NCBI GenBank assembly: GCA_049976445.1
Contig: JBMFIF010000003.1
Span: 6,013-70,012, forward strand
Length of the DNA stretch: 64,000 nt
Reading direction: 5' to 3'
Source of the DNA: JAVZOV01 sp049976445
GTDB lineage: Archaea > Thermoproteota > Thermoprotei > Gearchaeales > WAQG01
The notes beneath the pieces were generated by a model. That model was not told the origin of the DNA, did not search any database, and saw only the letters and a list, made by a program, of their open reading frames with translations. The stretch's first letter is position 1. The number at the start of each line of letters is the position of its first letter. The position numbers and the translations under genes were made by a program. Of the stretch, positions 53,608 through 62,725 are shown in pieces.

Positions 53608-55291
53608 GTCATGCAAAATTGTGGATGAAGGTAGCACATTACGAGTTTACTGTCCTCATGATTTTCATGTTTTTGGTCTTGAAACAAATAGAGAATGCAG
53701 AGAAAAGGTCTTTTCATCTATATCTGATAATACTTTTTCAATAATAATGGAAAATGGAATTATTAACAAGACTTATAAGAAAAATGTTAAAGAATTATTT
53801 AATTATATCTCATTGATTAATATTCACTTTGATAAGATCAAAATGCAGAATATTTCTAAAGATGAATTAATTTATGATCCTGTATTATTACGTTCAGCAT
53901 ATTCCTCTAATGATCTTATGAAAACTTGGATTTATAAACGTTCACCATTTTTTAGAGAACTTACTGATTACTTTGCAATGAACTATACTGATCACGAAAT
54001 TTATGAATGGTTATTTGAACCATACGTGGATTATTGCAATGGATTTAGATCCATAATAGACTCTGAAAGGATAAATGTATATGATGTGAATGTAGGTTTT
54101 GTGAATATTTATGATCATGACAGTCACTGTTTTTATATAGTTGATGAGGTTTCTAGAAAACCTAATGCTCAAGATTTTTTAGAAAAAATGTTGTGGTTAA
54201 TCGTAACTAAAAGTAACAATTTGAGTAAGATCATGGTACCTTTATATGATAATCATGTTCAAGAGATGTATTTAGATGGAGAGGATAAGTTTATTTATTT
54301 GGATCATGAAGAGTACGGTAGATGTTCTACTAACATATTTATTACGCATCCTGATATTGAAAGAGTAAAGACTTACGCTAGTATTATAGGTAAAGGCAAT
54401 GTTAGTCTATCAAATCCATCATTAAAAATGGATATTACACTCAATGGTATTCCTCATAGGTTTTCTTTAGATTCGCCACCGTTAGTTCTAGCAACATCAT
54501 TAAACATTAGAAATTTAACTGTACAATATATGAACATACAAAAGCTAATAAAATCTGATACTATAACGGCAGAAGCTATGGCATATCTTATTTTTCTTGC
54601 TATGAATAGACTGAATATTGTAATTTGTGGAGAACCAAATAGCGGTAAAACAACTCTTGCAAATGTTATTGATTCAGAATTACCAAAAATTTGGCGTAGG
54701 ATTTATATTGAAGATGTTGTAGAAAGTCTTAATTTAAAAGATAAAGATGTTCATCAAATAAAAATCCAAACAACACCCTTTGAGCAAGGAGCTAAGGTTT
54801 TTAGAAAGAGTACTGAAATAGTTAAGTTATTGCATAGGTCACCAGATTGGATTTACTTAGGTGAGATACAAACAAAGGAACATACAAAAGCTATGTTTCA
54901 CGCATTTTCGATGGGTTTAAAAGGCATAGCTACAACTCATGCAGCATCTATTGAAGGACTTTTTTACAGATGGACAAAACATTATATGATTGATCCAAAT
55001 AGTATACGGCTCATTAATGTAATCGTTTTAATGGAACGTGAAATCACAAATTCAGGTAAAATTATAAGATATGTGAAAAATATTGCAGAAATTGATAATA
55101 ATAGTAATCCTATAATCATTTTTAACAGAGTTAATGGTAAGCTTGTTAGAACTATAAATTCGCTGTTTGATTCACAAAATATAAAGAATCTAATAATGAA
55201 CGGAAAAAGCTATGAAGAAATTAAAACTCTTCTTCTTAATATTTTAAATAAGATTAATGGAGGTATTATAGATGAAGAAATCTACCAATAA
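53585..55291 (+). CDS. Divergent TadA/GspE-type secretion ATPase
   Basis: About 568 residues. The C-terminal half is a GspE/TadA motor: Walker A ICGEPNSGKTTLANVI, Asp box YIEDVVESLNL, Walker B WIYLGEIQTKEHTKAM (GE kept, usual R changed) and His box GIATTHAASIEG. The N-terminal ~300 residues do not resemble the standard domain and contain cysteines near the start (MCSKSCKIVDEG, VYCPHD) and a region with YVDYCNGFRSIID. ATG 53585 is taken for the start. The 20-bp overlap with the next gene supports a coupled operon. Confidence 0.85.
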   Translation: MLNQMCSKSCKIVDEGSTLRVYCPHDFHVFGLETNRECREKVFSSISDNTFSIIMENGIINKTYKKNVKELFNYISLINIHFDKIKMQNISKDELIYDPVLLRSAYSSNDLMKTWIYKRSPFFRELTDYFAMNYTDHEIYEWLFEPYVDYCNGFRSIIDSERINVYDVNVGFVNIYDHDSHCFYIVDEVSRKPNAQDFLEKMLWLIVTKSNNLSKIMVPLYDNHVQEMYLDGEDKFIYLDHEEYGRCSTNIFITHPDIERVKTYASIIGKGNVSLSNPSLKMDITLNGIPHRFSLDSPPLVLATSLNIRNLTVQYMNIQKLIKSDTITAEAMAYLIFLAMNRLNIVICGEPNSGKTTLANVIDSELPKIWRRIYIEDVVESLNLKDKDVHQIKIQTTPFEQGAKVFRKSTEIVKLLHRSPDWIYLGEIQTKEHTKAMFHAFSMGLKGIATTHAASIEGLFYRWTKHYMIDPNSIRLINVIVLMEREITNSGKIIRYVKNIAEIDNNSNPIIIFNRVNGKLVRTINSLFDSQNIKNLIMNGKSYEEIKTLLLNILNKINGGIIDEEIYQ

Positions 55292-55799
55292 GATAAACAA
55301 GGTCACTATTAACGAAGGATCATTTCTTGCATTGATTTCACTCATGTTACAAATTAGAGATACAAGGTCTATGTTAGAGCGTATTAAAAATTATTATCTT
55401 TTAGACAGAGATCGACAATTTCTAGTGGAAAAAATTAGTGAGGGACATGATCCAATTAAAGTACTTAATTCTATTAGCGTATTTAATAATTTAGACGTGA
55501 CTTCGACTTATCTTAATTTGTACTCTTCACACGGTATAACATCTACTGAACGTTATAATGTCCAAGAATTAGCATTCCTAAAAACTTCAGGGTATTTAAA
55601 AGATCTTACTAATAAACTTACATTGCGTATTCTCGTTATTACATTTTTAAGTTACATTGTGCCTGTTGCATTAGCAATTTTTTCTATTAAATATGGGCTG
55701 ATAGGTACAATATTATTTTTAGGCATTTTAATTATATTTACGACTTATATATCCTTAGATACTAAGAGAATGATTCTTCTGCTGAGGGATGTTAAATGA
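55272..55799 (+). CDS. Half-size T2SF/TadB-like membrane protein (1)
   Basis: 175 residues. A cytosolic helical domain (about 1-115, including SEGHDPIKVLNSIS) is followed by two membrane helices (ILVITFLSYIVPVALAIFSI and LIGTILFLGILIIFTTYISL). This is one T2SF unit, half of the platform protein at 43453. It is coupled at both ends (overlaps of 20 and 4 bp). The assignment rests on layout and on its place behind the ATPase. Confidence 0.7.
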   Translation: MKKSTNKINKVTINEGSFLALISLMLQIRDTRSMLERIKNYYLLDRDRQFLVEKISEGHDPIKVLNSISVFNNLDVTSTYLNLYSSHGITSTERYNVQELAFLKTSGYLKDLTNKLTLRILVITFLSYIVPVALAIFSIKYGLIGTILFLGILIIFTTYISLDTKRMILLLRDVK

Positions 55800-56395
55800 A
55801 TGATGAAATTGAAGAGTTGATGATTTATTTAAACCAAAATAGTACATTAGGTCTTGGTAAAGCACTGATGTCATATAAGCCTAGGAATAAATCCATTAAG
55901 AAAATTTATGATACTATTATTAATATGATGTTGTTAAAAGGTCATGAACCGCAACATGTTATTAGTTATGCATCTTATTTATTACCCAGAGGAACTTTTT
56001 TGAACTATAATGTGCAAAATATAATTATTGGTGATCGTTCAGCAATATCTCGTAATATTAATTCTATTATAATTTCACGAAAAATACAGGAAATATACAG
56101 AGATTTTGAGTTGTGGTTATCATCTATGAAGATGAAAACATTTTTATTAACTATTATGAGCTCAATATTTTTAGCTGCTATGTCAAGATTACCTTTTATT
56201 TTAATTAGCAAGATTGAACATTATTCAGATTGGTTTAATTTTGTTCCATTTCTTTATGGATTTTTATGCATTACACTTGCTTTTCTTTCCTCAAACATTT
56301 ATGGTGAAAAGCGTTTTACATTATTAATATCTTTACTTTCATTATTTTCCTATACAATTATGATGATAATAATCAATACACTATTTAAAATCTAA
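55796..56395 (+). CDS. Half-size T2SF/TadC-like membrane protein (2)
   Basis: 199 residues. Again a cytosolic helical region (LMLLKGHEPQHVISYASYL is shaped like the T2SF bundle) followed by about three membrane helices at the C-terminus. Together with the preceding gene it would make a split TadB/TadC-like platform. Four-bp overlap (ATGA) with its neighbour. Confidence 0.68.
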   Translation: MNDEIEELMIYLNQNSTLGLGKALMSYKPRNKSIKKIYDTIINMMLLKGHEPQHVISYASYLLPRGTFLNYNVQNIIIGDRSAISRNINSIIISRKIQEIYRDFELWLSSMKMKTFLLTIMSSIFLAAMSRLPFILISKIEHYSDWFNFVPFLYGFLCITLAFLSSNIYGEKRFTLLISLLSLFSYTIMMIIINTLFKI

Positions 56396-56441
56396 TTATG
56401 ATTTAAATTTGTATTTAACTAAATTATCATGGTGAAAAATA

Positions 56442-56687
56442 ATGATAAAAAAGTTGTATAGTCTGATAAGAAATCGTAAAGCATCTCCACTAGTAGAAGA
56501 AGGTATGCTTCTGGGTTTAGCAGCTATAACGTTTACAGTAATTCTTAGTATCGTTTCTAATATTATTACCTCAGTACAAAACTCATCAGCTTCAATGTCA
56601 TCGTCACTAAGTTCAGGTTTTACTAATTTTCTTAATCAATTAGCTGAGATACTTAATCAAATTGCAAGAGCACTAGGTATTAAGTGA
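56442..56687 (+). CDS. Type IV prepilin-like small protein (E5 motif)
   Basis: 81 residues. A basic leader (KKLYSLIRNRKA) is followed by SPLVEEGMLLGLAAITFTVI: cleavage after the Ala would leave Glu at +5, the classic type IV pilin mark. The mature protein is about 63 residues with one hydrophobic helix, a Ser-rich turn and an amphipathic end helix. That is the size of bacterial Flp pilins. Likely the major fibre or a pseudopilin of this cluster. Its stop overlaps the next start (GTGA). Confidence 0.75.
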   Translation: MIKKLYSLIRNRKASPLVEEGMLLGLAAITFTVILSIVSNIITSVQNSSASMSSSLSSGFTNFLNQLAEILNQIARALGIK

Positions 56688-57238
56688 ATATTATGATGTA
56701 TGGTAAGGATGATATAATTACTCTTTTTTCTTTATTAATTATAATTACAATAACTTTACGTTGGATAATTCAGTATATTACTTTTTTATCATATACGTTT
56801 TATCAATGGTTAATAATATCATTTGCAATCGTTATACTAATTATCGTAATTTTAAAGCTTCTAAACAAAAACAAATTGCATGAATATGCTAAAAAACATA
56901 GCCTAATTTTAAGAACATACAATAAAAATCAGTATGTTTTTTCTGTAAATAAGTTAAGTATGTTAACTAATAACATTCAACCAAGTGATGAGAATCTTTT
57001 ACAATTATCATCACAGCTTTTGACATTTCAATTACTTTTTTCTTTAATAATTGTGCCAACAAACGATAACGCTGAATTATATTTAATTGTATCGAAGCCA
57101 GTTAAAAATCGTTCAGATATAGATAATTTCATTGATCAATTATCAAGTATAAAGGCTGTCTTTCATGCATACCTTGGATATGTAATTACAAATGAGCACG
57201 AAAAAGTGATGAAGAATGAACTCCCAATACCATTCTAA
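56684..57238 (+). CDS. Two-helix membrane protein of the pilus/HerA cluster
   Basis: 184 residues from GTG 56684. Two membrane helices near the N-terminus (ITLFSLLIIITITLRWIIQY and WLIISFAIVILIIVILKLL) are followed by a ~110-residue soluble domain of mixed alpha/beta type ending ELPIPF. Unrecognised. It overlaps the HerA-like ATPase gene by 23 bp and may anchor that ATPase to the membrane. Confidence 0.65.
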   Translation: MNIMMYGKDDIITLFSLLIIITITLRWIIQYITFLSYTFYQWLIISFAIVILIIVILKLLNKNKLHEYAKKHSLILRTYNKNQYVFSVNKLSMLTNNIQPSDENLLQLSSQLLTFQLLFSLIIVPTNDNAELYLIVSKPVKNRSDIDNFIDQLSSIKAVFHAYLGYVITNEHEKVMKNELPIPF

Positions 57239-58415
57239 AAAAATTAATGGTGAATATTCTCACATTAAAAATATCATCAAAGTAGTAATATTTATTGATA
57301 AGTTAAAAAAGATTAGCATGAAGAATAACGAGAATATATTATTAGGTAAAATAAACGATAATGGACCATTATTTTATATTTCGAAAAATGATTTAATAAA
57401 TCATATTGGTATTTTTGGTCTTAGTGGATTTGGTAAGACGACTACTTGCATGAGAGTATTAGAAGGATTAGCTAGCAATGGATATAAAATACTAGTCTTT
57501 GATTGGCATGGCGAATATGAACGATTTATTAAAAGTATTGACGGATATTCTATAAAGCTCGGCGTAGATGATTATGGTATAAATCCTCTCATGGTAATGA
57601 TTAATAATGATATCGGTGAACATGTTGGCTTTCTTACTGATATGTTTACTGAAGCATTTCAATTATCTATGCCACAATCTTATGTTTTAAGGAAAATTTT
57701 GCTTGAGATTATATCTAAAAGCAATATACAAGGTCTTACTATTAACAGAATAATTGAGGAATTGTCTTCTAAAAAAGGTCAATACGTGTCTAATTATGAG
57801 ATAGAAATTAGGATGGCGTTACTTAGAAGATTAGAACCATTAAATTATGGCGTAAGTAAAAGTATTTTTAATGCTACGAAAGTGCTTAGTGCAAATGAAT
57901 TGTTAAGCAGTAACATCTCTATAAATTTCAAAAATTTATCTGAGGAAGGGTTAAAGAGAATTGTTGCCTATACTATAATGAGAATACTTTATTCTCATGC
58001 TGTGAAATATAGTTTAGAGAAAACTGTCGTTGTTCTTGAAGAAGCTAGAAATATTATACCACAACGAAGATATGGGGATCCTCCATTATTAGGTGAAAAA
58101 ATGGTCTCTGAGCTCAGAAAACATGGTGTAACGATGATAATAATAACGCAATTACCATCACAGATTTCCTACGAAATCGTAAGGTCACTTTCTTTGATAA
58201 TACTGCACAGAATAAATTCATTTGAAGAAATTCTTAATGTAACAGGATTACAAAGTATTTTAACGGAAACTACTGAGGTTACAAAGAAAGCAAGAACTTT
58301 AAATAAAGGTGAAGCATTAATATTTTTACCATCAGAAAATACATATTACAAAGTCTCAATATTAAAATCTAATTTAATGAGTAATGATATAAATAATGAG
58401 ATCATAATATCATGA
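57216..58415 (+). CDS. HerA/VirB4-like P-loop ATPase
   Basis: 399 residues. Walker A FGLSGFGKTTTCMRVL, then ILVFDWHGEYERFI (a DxxGE motif typical of HerA/DUF87 proteins), Walker B KTVVVLEEARNIIPQRR, and the sensor/arginine region GVTMIIITQLPSQIS. The N-terminal ~60 residues match HerA-type barrels only weakly. HerA-class motors move DNA or protein through hexamers; CedB of the archaeal DNA-import system belongs here. It closes the rightward operon. It is not the NurA-partner HerA, because no nurA, mre11 or rad50 is nearby. Confidence 0.85.
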   Translation: MNSQYHSKKINGEYSHIKNIIKVVIFIDKLKKISMKNNENILLGKINDNGPLFYISKNDLINHIGIFGLSGFGKTTTCMRVLEGLASNGYKILVFDWHGEYERFIKSIDGYSIKLGVDDYGINPLMVMINNDIGEHVGFLTDMFTEAFQLSMPQSYVLRKILLEIISKSNIQGLTINRIIEELSSKKGQYVSNYEIEIRMALLRRLEPLNYGVSKSIFNATKVLSANELLSSNISINFKNLSEEGLKRIVAYTIMRILYSHAVKYSLEKTVVVLEEARNIIPQRRYGDPPLLGEKMVSELRKHGVTMIIITQLPSQISYEIVRSLSLIILHRINSFEEILNVTGLQSILTETTEVTKKARTLNKGEALIFLPSENTYYKVSILKSNLMSNDINNEIIIS

Positions 58416-58429
58416 TGAAAGATGAAATC

Positions 58430-58999
58430 CTATCTATTTTTAGATAAATAACCTAAAAGTTCTTCTAAATCTTTATTATTCAAAAGTGTTAACCAGTCTA
58501 TTTCTTGATTTTTAATTATTTTTTTACTGGCAGATATTATAAATTGTTCTATCTCGTTAAACTTTTTATCTGTAACATCCAATTCAAAGACTTTATCATG
58601 AAATCTTCTGTAAGCGTCAGAAGCACATATTCCTAAAAGCTCCGCCTCTACATTTTCTGCTATCTTTTTTTCGCTATATTCCCGTAATTTAAGTATGTTA
58701 AGTAATTTTATTGGATTTAATCTGAAAACTATTACTAGATCAATATTTTTGGGAACTGTATCAACTATGTGAGTATCGATTATAGCATTATTCTTTCCTT
58801 TCAAAAGATTACGTATTTTATATTTTACTTTCTCAATATCTATGATATAAGAATTTCTGCTATTATCGTATTCTAAAAATAGGTTATGTTTTTTAGCCAA
58901 ATCGTTTACATTAATATAATAATAATCATATGTTTCAGAAAAATAAAGAGAAAAAGTTGTTTTTCCAGTTCCTGGGGTTCCTGTTATTAATATACGCAT
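58430..58999 (-). CDS. Fap7/hCINAP-type adenylate kinase
   Basis: 189 residues. Walker A ITGTPGTGKTTFSLYF, NNAIIDTHIVDTVP, a lid-type ENVEAELLGICASDAYR and FELDVTD. In yeast and archaea the family acts in 18S/16S rRNA maturation with ribosomal protein S11 (uS11). It begins directly after the thermosome stop codon, so the two are co-transcribed. Confidence 0.9.
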   Translation of the reverse strand: MRILITGTPGTGKTTFSLYFSETYDYYYINVNDLAKKHNLFLEYDNSRNSYIIDIEKVKYKIRNLLKGKNNAIIDTHIVDTVPKNIDLVIVFRLNPIKLLNILKLREYSEKKIAENVEAELLGICASDAYRRFHDKVFELDVTDKKFNEIEQFIISASKKIIKNQEIDWLTLLNNKDLEELLGYLSKNR

Positions 59000-60652
59000 T
59001 TAGTCTTTTTCCTCTTCTTCCTTCTTCTCTTTCTCTGGTCCTTTTTCAGCTTTGCTTATCTTGGAAGCTGCTATTATATCATCGATCCTAAGAATTGTCG
59101 CTGCTGCTTCAGTTGCAGAGCTTATTGCTTGTATCTTAACTGATGCTGGTTCAATAACACCTTGTTTCTCCATATCATCAATTTTACCTGTGAATCCATT
59201 GATTCCGTATGATACTTTACCTTGCTCGTGTACTGATTTTAGTTCCGCTAATGCATCTATCGGATCACCACCAGCATTTTCAGCAAGAGCCCTTGGAATT
59301 GCTTCTACTCCTTTTGCAAATGCTTCAATTGCTAATTGTTCTCGTCCACCGACTGTAGATGCATATTTTCTTAATGCTTTACTTATTTCAACCTCTATAG
59401 CTCCGCCACCATATACAACTCTTGGATCTTCTATTACATCTGATACTACACTTAATGCATCAATTATTGATCTTTCTGCTTCGTCTACTAATCTTTCAAG
59501 TCCACCTCTTATCAATATACTTACTGATTTTGGATTCTTGCAACCTTCTACGAATACCATTTTGTCACCTGCAACTCTTCGTTCTTCCACTAATGCTGCT
59601 TCTCCTAAATCTTCTGATGTTAAATCTTCAATGTTTGTGACTATTTTGCCACCTGTGGCAAGGGCTAATTTCTCCATATCAGATTTCTTTACTCGTCGTA
59701 CAGCTAAAATTCCTGCCTTAGCTAAATAGTGTTGTGCAATATCATCAATGCCTTTTTGACAGAAGACAACATTAGCACCAACAGACTTTATTTTTTCTAC
59801 CATGTTTTTTAGCATTCGTTCTTCTTCATCTAGGAATGCTTTCATTTGTTCTGGATTTGATATTCTGATTTCTGCATCAATCTCAGTTTTTTCTATTTCT
59901 AATGGTGCATCTATTAACGCGATCTTCGCATTAGTAACTTTCTTAGGCATGCCTGGATGTACAACTTCTTTATCAACTATTACTCCATAAACTAATGCTG
60001 TGTCTAATAATCCTCCACCCTGTTTTTTGATCAGTTGTATCTTATTTATATCAGCAACCCTCTTTCCATTTCGTTCCTCTGTTATCGCTTTAACAGCTTT
60101 TACACATATATCTGCAAGATGTTCTTTAACTGAGGAAACCGATTTACCGTGTATTGATGTTAACGCTACCTTCTTAAGCATTTCGTCATCATCAATATTC
60201 ACTTTTATCGCTAATGAATCAATGATTTCTCTAGCTCTGATTTCAGCCTTTCTGTACCCACTAACTATGACTGTCGGATGCACATTTTTGTCAATGAGCT
60301 CTTCGGCTTCTTTTAACAGTTGACCTGCTATCACAACTGAAGTTGTTGTACCATCTCCAACCTCGTCATCCTGAGTTTTTGCAATCTGAACTAATAATTT
60401 TGCTGCAGGATGTTGAACTTCTATTTCATTGAGTATTGTAGCGCCATCATTTGTAATAGTTATATCACCAATTGTATCAATAAGCATTTTATCCATACCT
60501 CTAGGTCCTAATGATGATTTTACAGTTTCTGCTACTGCCATTGCAGCAGTTATGTTAGCTCGTAGTGCATCATAACCAGTTGTCCTTTGCGTTCCTTCTT
60601 TGAGTATTAATACAGGAACCGTTGATGTACCACCTGAAGGCACGCTTACCAT
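59000..60652 (-). CDS. Thermosome subunit (group II chaperonin)
   Basis: 550 residues. VKSSLGPRGMDKMLID, DITITNDGATIL, DDEVGDGTTTSVV and VYGGGAIEVEISKALRKY are diagnostic for group II chaperonins. The C-terminus is a charged Lys/Glu tail rather than a GGM repeat. A strong promoter and GGTGAGG ribosome-binding site precede it, as expected for an abundant protein. Only one subunit gene is in the window. Confidence 0.97.
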   Translation of the reverse strand: MVSVPSGGTSTVPVLILKEGTQRTTGYDALRANITAAMAVAETVKSSLGPRGMDKMLIDTIGDITITNDGATILNEIEVQHPAAKLLVQIAKTQDDEVGDGTTTSVVIAGQLLKEAEELIDKNVHPTVIVSGYRKAEIRAREIIDSLAIKVNIDDDEMLKKVALTSIHGKSVSSVKEHLADICVKAVKAITEERNGKRVADINKIQLIKKQGGGLLDTALVYGVIVDKEVVHPGMPKKVTNAKIALIDAPLEIEKTEIDAEIRISNPEQMKAFLDEEERMLKNMVEKIKSVGANVVFCQKGIDDIAQHYLAKAGILAVRRVKKSDMEKLALATGGKIVTNIEDLTSEDLGEAALVEERRVAGDKMVFVEGCKNPKSVSILIRGGLERLVDEAERSIIDALSVVSDVIEDPRVVYGGGAIEVEISKALRKYASTVGGREQLAIEAFAKGVEAIPRALAENAGGDPIDALAELKSVHEQGKVSYGINGFTGKIDDMEKQGVIEPASVKIQAISSATEAAATILRIDDIIAASKISKAEKGPEKEKKEEEEKD

Positions 60653-60673
60653 AGAATCCTCACCCCAGCTAAC

Positions 60674-60688
60674 TTTTAAATAAAAAAG
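60674..60688 (-). promoter_or_regulatory. Thermosome TATA box
   Basis: On the minus strand TTTTTTATTTAAAAG lies 22-36 bp before the thermosome ATG at 60652, with the GGTGAGG ribosome-binding site between. It is the best TATA match in this gap. Position supports a short leader. Confidence 0.55.
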
Positions 60689-60771
60689 CTGAATATAAGC
60701 TTAATCTAACATAATACCAATACTAATACTAGAAAAAATTCAAAGGTATAATGAATAATAATGAATACAAA

Positions 60772-61618
60772 CTAATTGTGAGCTACTCCTCGATTGAAGT
60801 CGGGAGCTTTCTGCTTCACAACCCCACCTTGCCCATAGCATAAAGCTATAGGTATTGGGCGGAGCTTCACAGGCACCAAGGCCGGCACCCAACCCGCCAA
60901 CCTCAAAACATTCAAAGCAGCGTATAATCACGATCAACACACCAACCACACACAGGACAAGAAAAGATATGATCTGCAAGAGTTAAATCCTCCCTAACAT
61001 AACCACACCTAGCACACGTCTTAAAAGTATCCTTAGGATCCACTATTATGAACTGCTTGCCATACTTCTCCACCTGATAACGAATGATTTCTTTAAGCTC
61101 ATCAAAAGCAACATCGTACGCCTGCGATACGCCCTCCCAACCAATTCCTTAACCTTTATGTTCTCCATCACAACCACATCATAGTGTTCAGCAAACCATT
61201 TACCGAGCCTCATGTAGAGGTCATGCCTCAAATTCTTTAAGTGTTCATAAGCCCTAGCCAGCCTAACCTTCGCCTTGAACCAGTTCTTCGAGAGGAACTT
61301 CTTGCGTGAGAGAGCTCTATGAAGCCTCCTCATCTTCTTCAATGCTCTCTTGTAGGGTCTTAAGTTGGGGAAGTATTGGCCGTCGCTTGTCGTGATGAGC
61401 TTCTCAATACCAACATCTATCCCGACGACTTTGCCAGTCTTCGGGAGTTGTGGGAACTCGTAATTCTCAACGATGAGGGATATGTAGATTTTCTCTGCTT
61501 TTGTGAGTTTAACGATTACTCGTTTGACCTTGTTTAGTGGGAGTTCTCTGTGCACTATTACCTTGAAAGTCCCCAGTTTTGAGAGTTTTAAGTGTGTTGT
61601 TTTTTGGTTTTTGCCTAT
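60772..61618 (-). pseudogene. Frameshifted, truncated TnpB (IS200/IS605-type)
   Basis: The minus strand carries the C-terminal two thirds of a TnpB in three frames. Frame one (61618 down to about 61120) has KVVGIDVGIEKL and VVVMENIKVKELVGR. Frame two has TCARCGYVREDL and FSCPVCGW, the zinc finger, and VDRD. Frame three, starting at AALNVLRLAGW, reads on to the TAG at 60772. The RuvC Asp, Glu and Asp are all still visible, so decay was by small indels plus N-terminal loss; a stop at 61619-61621 closes the frame upstream. GC content is clearly above that of neighbouring genes. Not functional as it stands. Confidence 0.9.
60786..60806 (-). repeat. IS605-type right-end hairpin
   Basis: Read on the minus strand, CTCCCGACTTCAATCGAGGAG folds as a stem with a CTTCAA loop and one bulged A. 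It lies inside the last codons of the tnpB relic, as the right-end/omega-RNA hairpin does in this family. The element's right boundary should be just beyond it. Confidence 0.6.
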
Positions 61619-61622
61619 TCAT

Positions 61623-61642
61623 CCCAGAACTGAAGTTCTGGG
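61623..61642. repeat. Hairpin upstream of tnpB relic (possible left end)
   Basis: CCCAGAACT-GA-AGTTCTGGG is a perfect inverted repeat with 9-bp arms directly before the truncated tnpB frame. It may be the subterminal left-end hairpin recognised by TnpA-type Y1 transposases. The 240 bp from 61643 to 61883 beyond it hold only AT-rich sequence and the promoter of the next gene. Confidence 0.5.
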
Positions 61643-61883
61643 TTTTCTGGGCACCCATTATATAAGAATTTAACAGAAAGCTTGGATTTTGACTAATAGA
61701 TTTGTTTTCTAGTTATTCTGTTTGTCACAATTGAAGAAAGTATTTTTCAGCTCTATTTCTTAAATCAACGAATAGTATTATTTTTTAATAAAAATTCTGA
61801 ATGTTTTCAATATTTAATATGCCTAAACTTTAAGGGTTGTATTTTATTTATGTAGTCAGGGTATTTTACCTTGGTGAATCAAT

Positions 61884-62570
61884 ATGTGGAAGGAAAATCT
61901 TAAAGAGGAACATGAGGTTATAGAGAAGTCTATTAAGGTATTACTCTATTCTTTTGGTATTAAGAAGATCTTGAATAGGAATGAAATATTTAATGACTAC
62001 CTAATATTCTTTAGAGATTTCTTTGTTAGGTTTGTTATTTCCTGTCATAATAAGAAAGAAGAATTGATCGCTGAGAAATCTGGATTTAATGATATTGTAA
62101 ATGAACATCCTGAACTTAGGGAATTAGCTTTTAGAATGTTTAGTGATGAAACTCTTATTGGTAAGTTTGTTTTAATCTTTTTGGATCACATATATCGTGA
62201 AAACGATGTTTGGTTAAAAAATGTGGAGGGGACTTATGATTATATTGTAGATCGCGTTGAAGAGGAGGTTAGTGAAAAAGTTCATAAGGAAATGGTAAAA
62301 AAAGTGTTAGATTATTATAATAATGTGATGGTTGGAGATGATTTTATAGTTGTTGATGTTCTTGGAGTCGTACCTTATAAGAGACACGAAACTATTTTCA
62401 ATAAATTTAATGAGTTATTGAGCGGTTCTAGTATTGTTTTGTTTAATGATCATGAACCAAAATCCCTTTATTATGAGTTAGTTGCAGAGCGTCCTGATTT
62501 TGATGTATCAGCATATGTATCGTTTCAGTTAAGTGATATAATATGGGTCTCGCGTTTGAGAAAAAGGTAA
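61884..62570 (+). CDS. Hemerythrin-like / DUF2249 two-domain protein
   Basis: 228 residues. The N-terminal ~145 residues are a four-helix bundle with His in LKEEHEVIEKS, HNKKEE and LDHIYREND, a spacing like hemerythrin HHE metal sites. The last ~75 residues match DUF2249 (VDVLGVVPYKRHETIFNKF, NDHEPKSLYYELVAERP). The combination occurs in archaea and denitrifiers in nitric-oxide and redox contexts. A divergent HTH_10 regulator and a broken membrane protein lie next to it. Di-iron binding is inferred, not shown. Confidence 0.75.
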   Translation: MWKENLKEEHEVIEKSIKVLLYSFGIKKILNRNEIFNDYLIFFRDFFVRFVISCHNKKEELIAEKSGFNDIVNEHPELRELAFRMFSDETLIGKFVLIFLDHIYRENDVWLKNVEGTYDYIVDRVEEEVSEKVHKEMVKKVLDYYNNVMVGDDFIVVDVLGVVPYKRHETIFNKFNELLSGSSIVLFNDHEPKSLYYELVAERPDFDVSAYVSFQLSDIIWVSRLRKR

Positions 62571-62648
62571 GGATCAGTTAAGAATTCATTGGCTTCTTAA
62601 AACGATAAACCTTTTTGTGATTTCTACTGATAGAAGAAGAACAAACTT

Positions 62649-62675
62649 CGCCCTTCAAGACGGAGAGGAGTTCAG
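62649..62675 (+). repeat. Solitary IS605-like right-end relic
   Basis: CGCCCTTCAAGACGGAGAGG followed by AGTTCAG resembles the CTTCAAG-loop right end of IS605/tnpB elements, in plus orientation, but no tnpB is adjacent. It sits in the gap between two convergent genes (62571-62725). Possibly a decayed element end. Confidence 0.4.
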
Positions 62676-62725
62676 ATGTTTATTCAAAATCTTAATATTT
62701 CTATATTTGTTAATATTCATGTGAT

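Noticed and set aside
57216..58415. DNA-end-resection HerA
   Set aside because: There is no nurA, mre11 or rad50 nearby, and the operon context is membrane and pilus genes.
59052..59729. Long open frame antisense to the thermosome gene
   Set aside because: It is a codon-bias shadow of the thermosome gene, with low-complexity Ser/Ala/Ile composition and no start signals.
60740..60979. 79-residue minus-strand frame
   Set aside because: It is an out-of-frame reading of the decayed tnpB 3' end; the true frames show the DRD motif and the end of TnpB.
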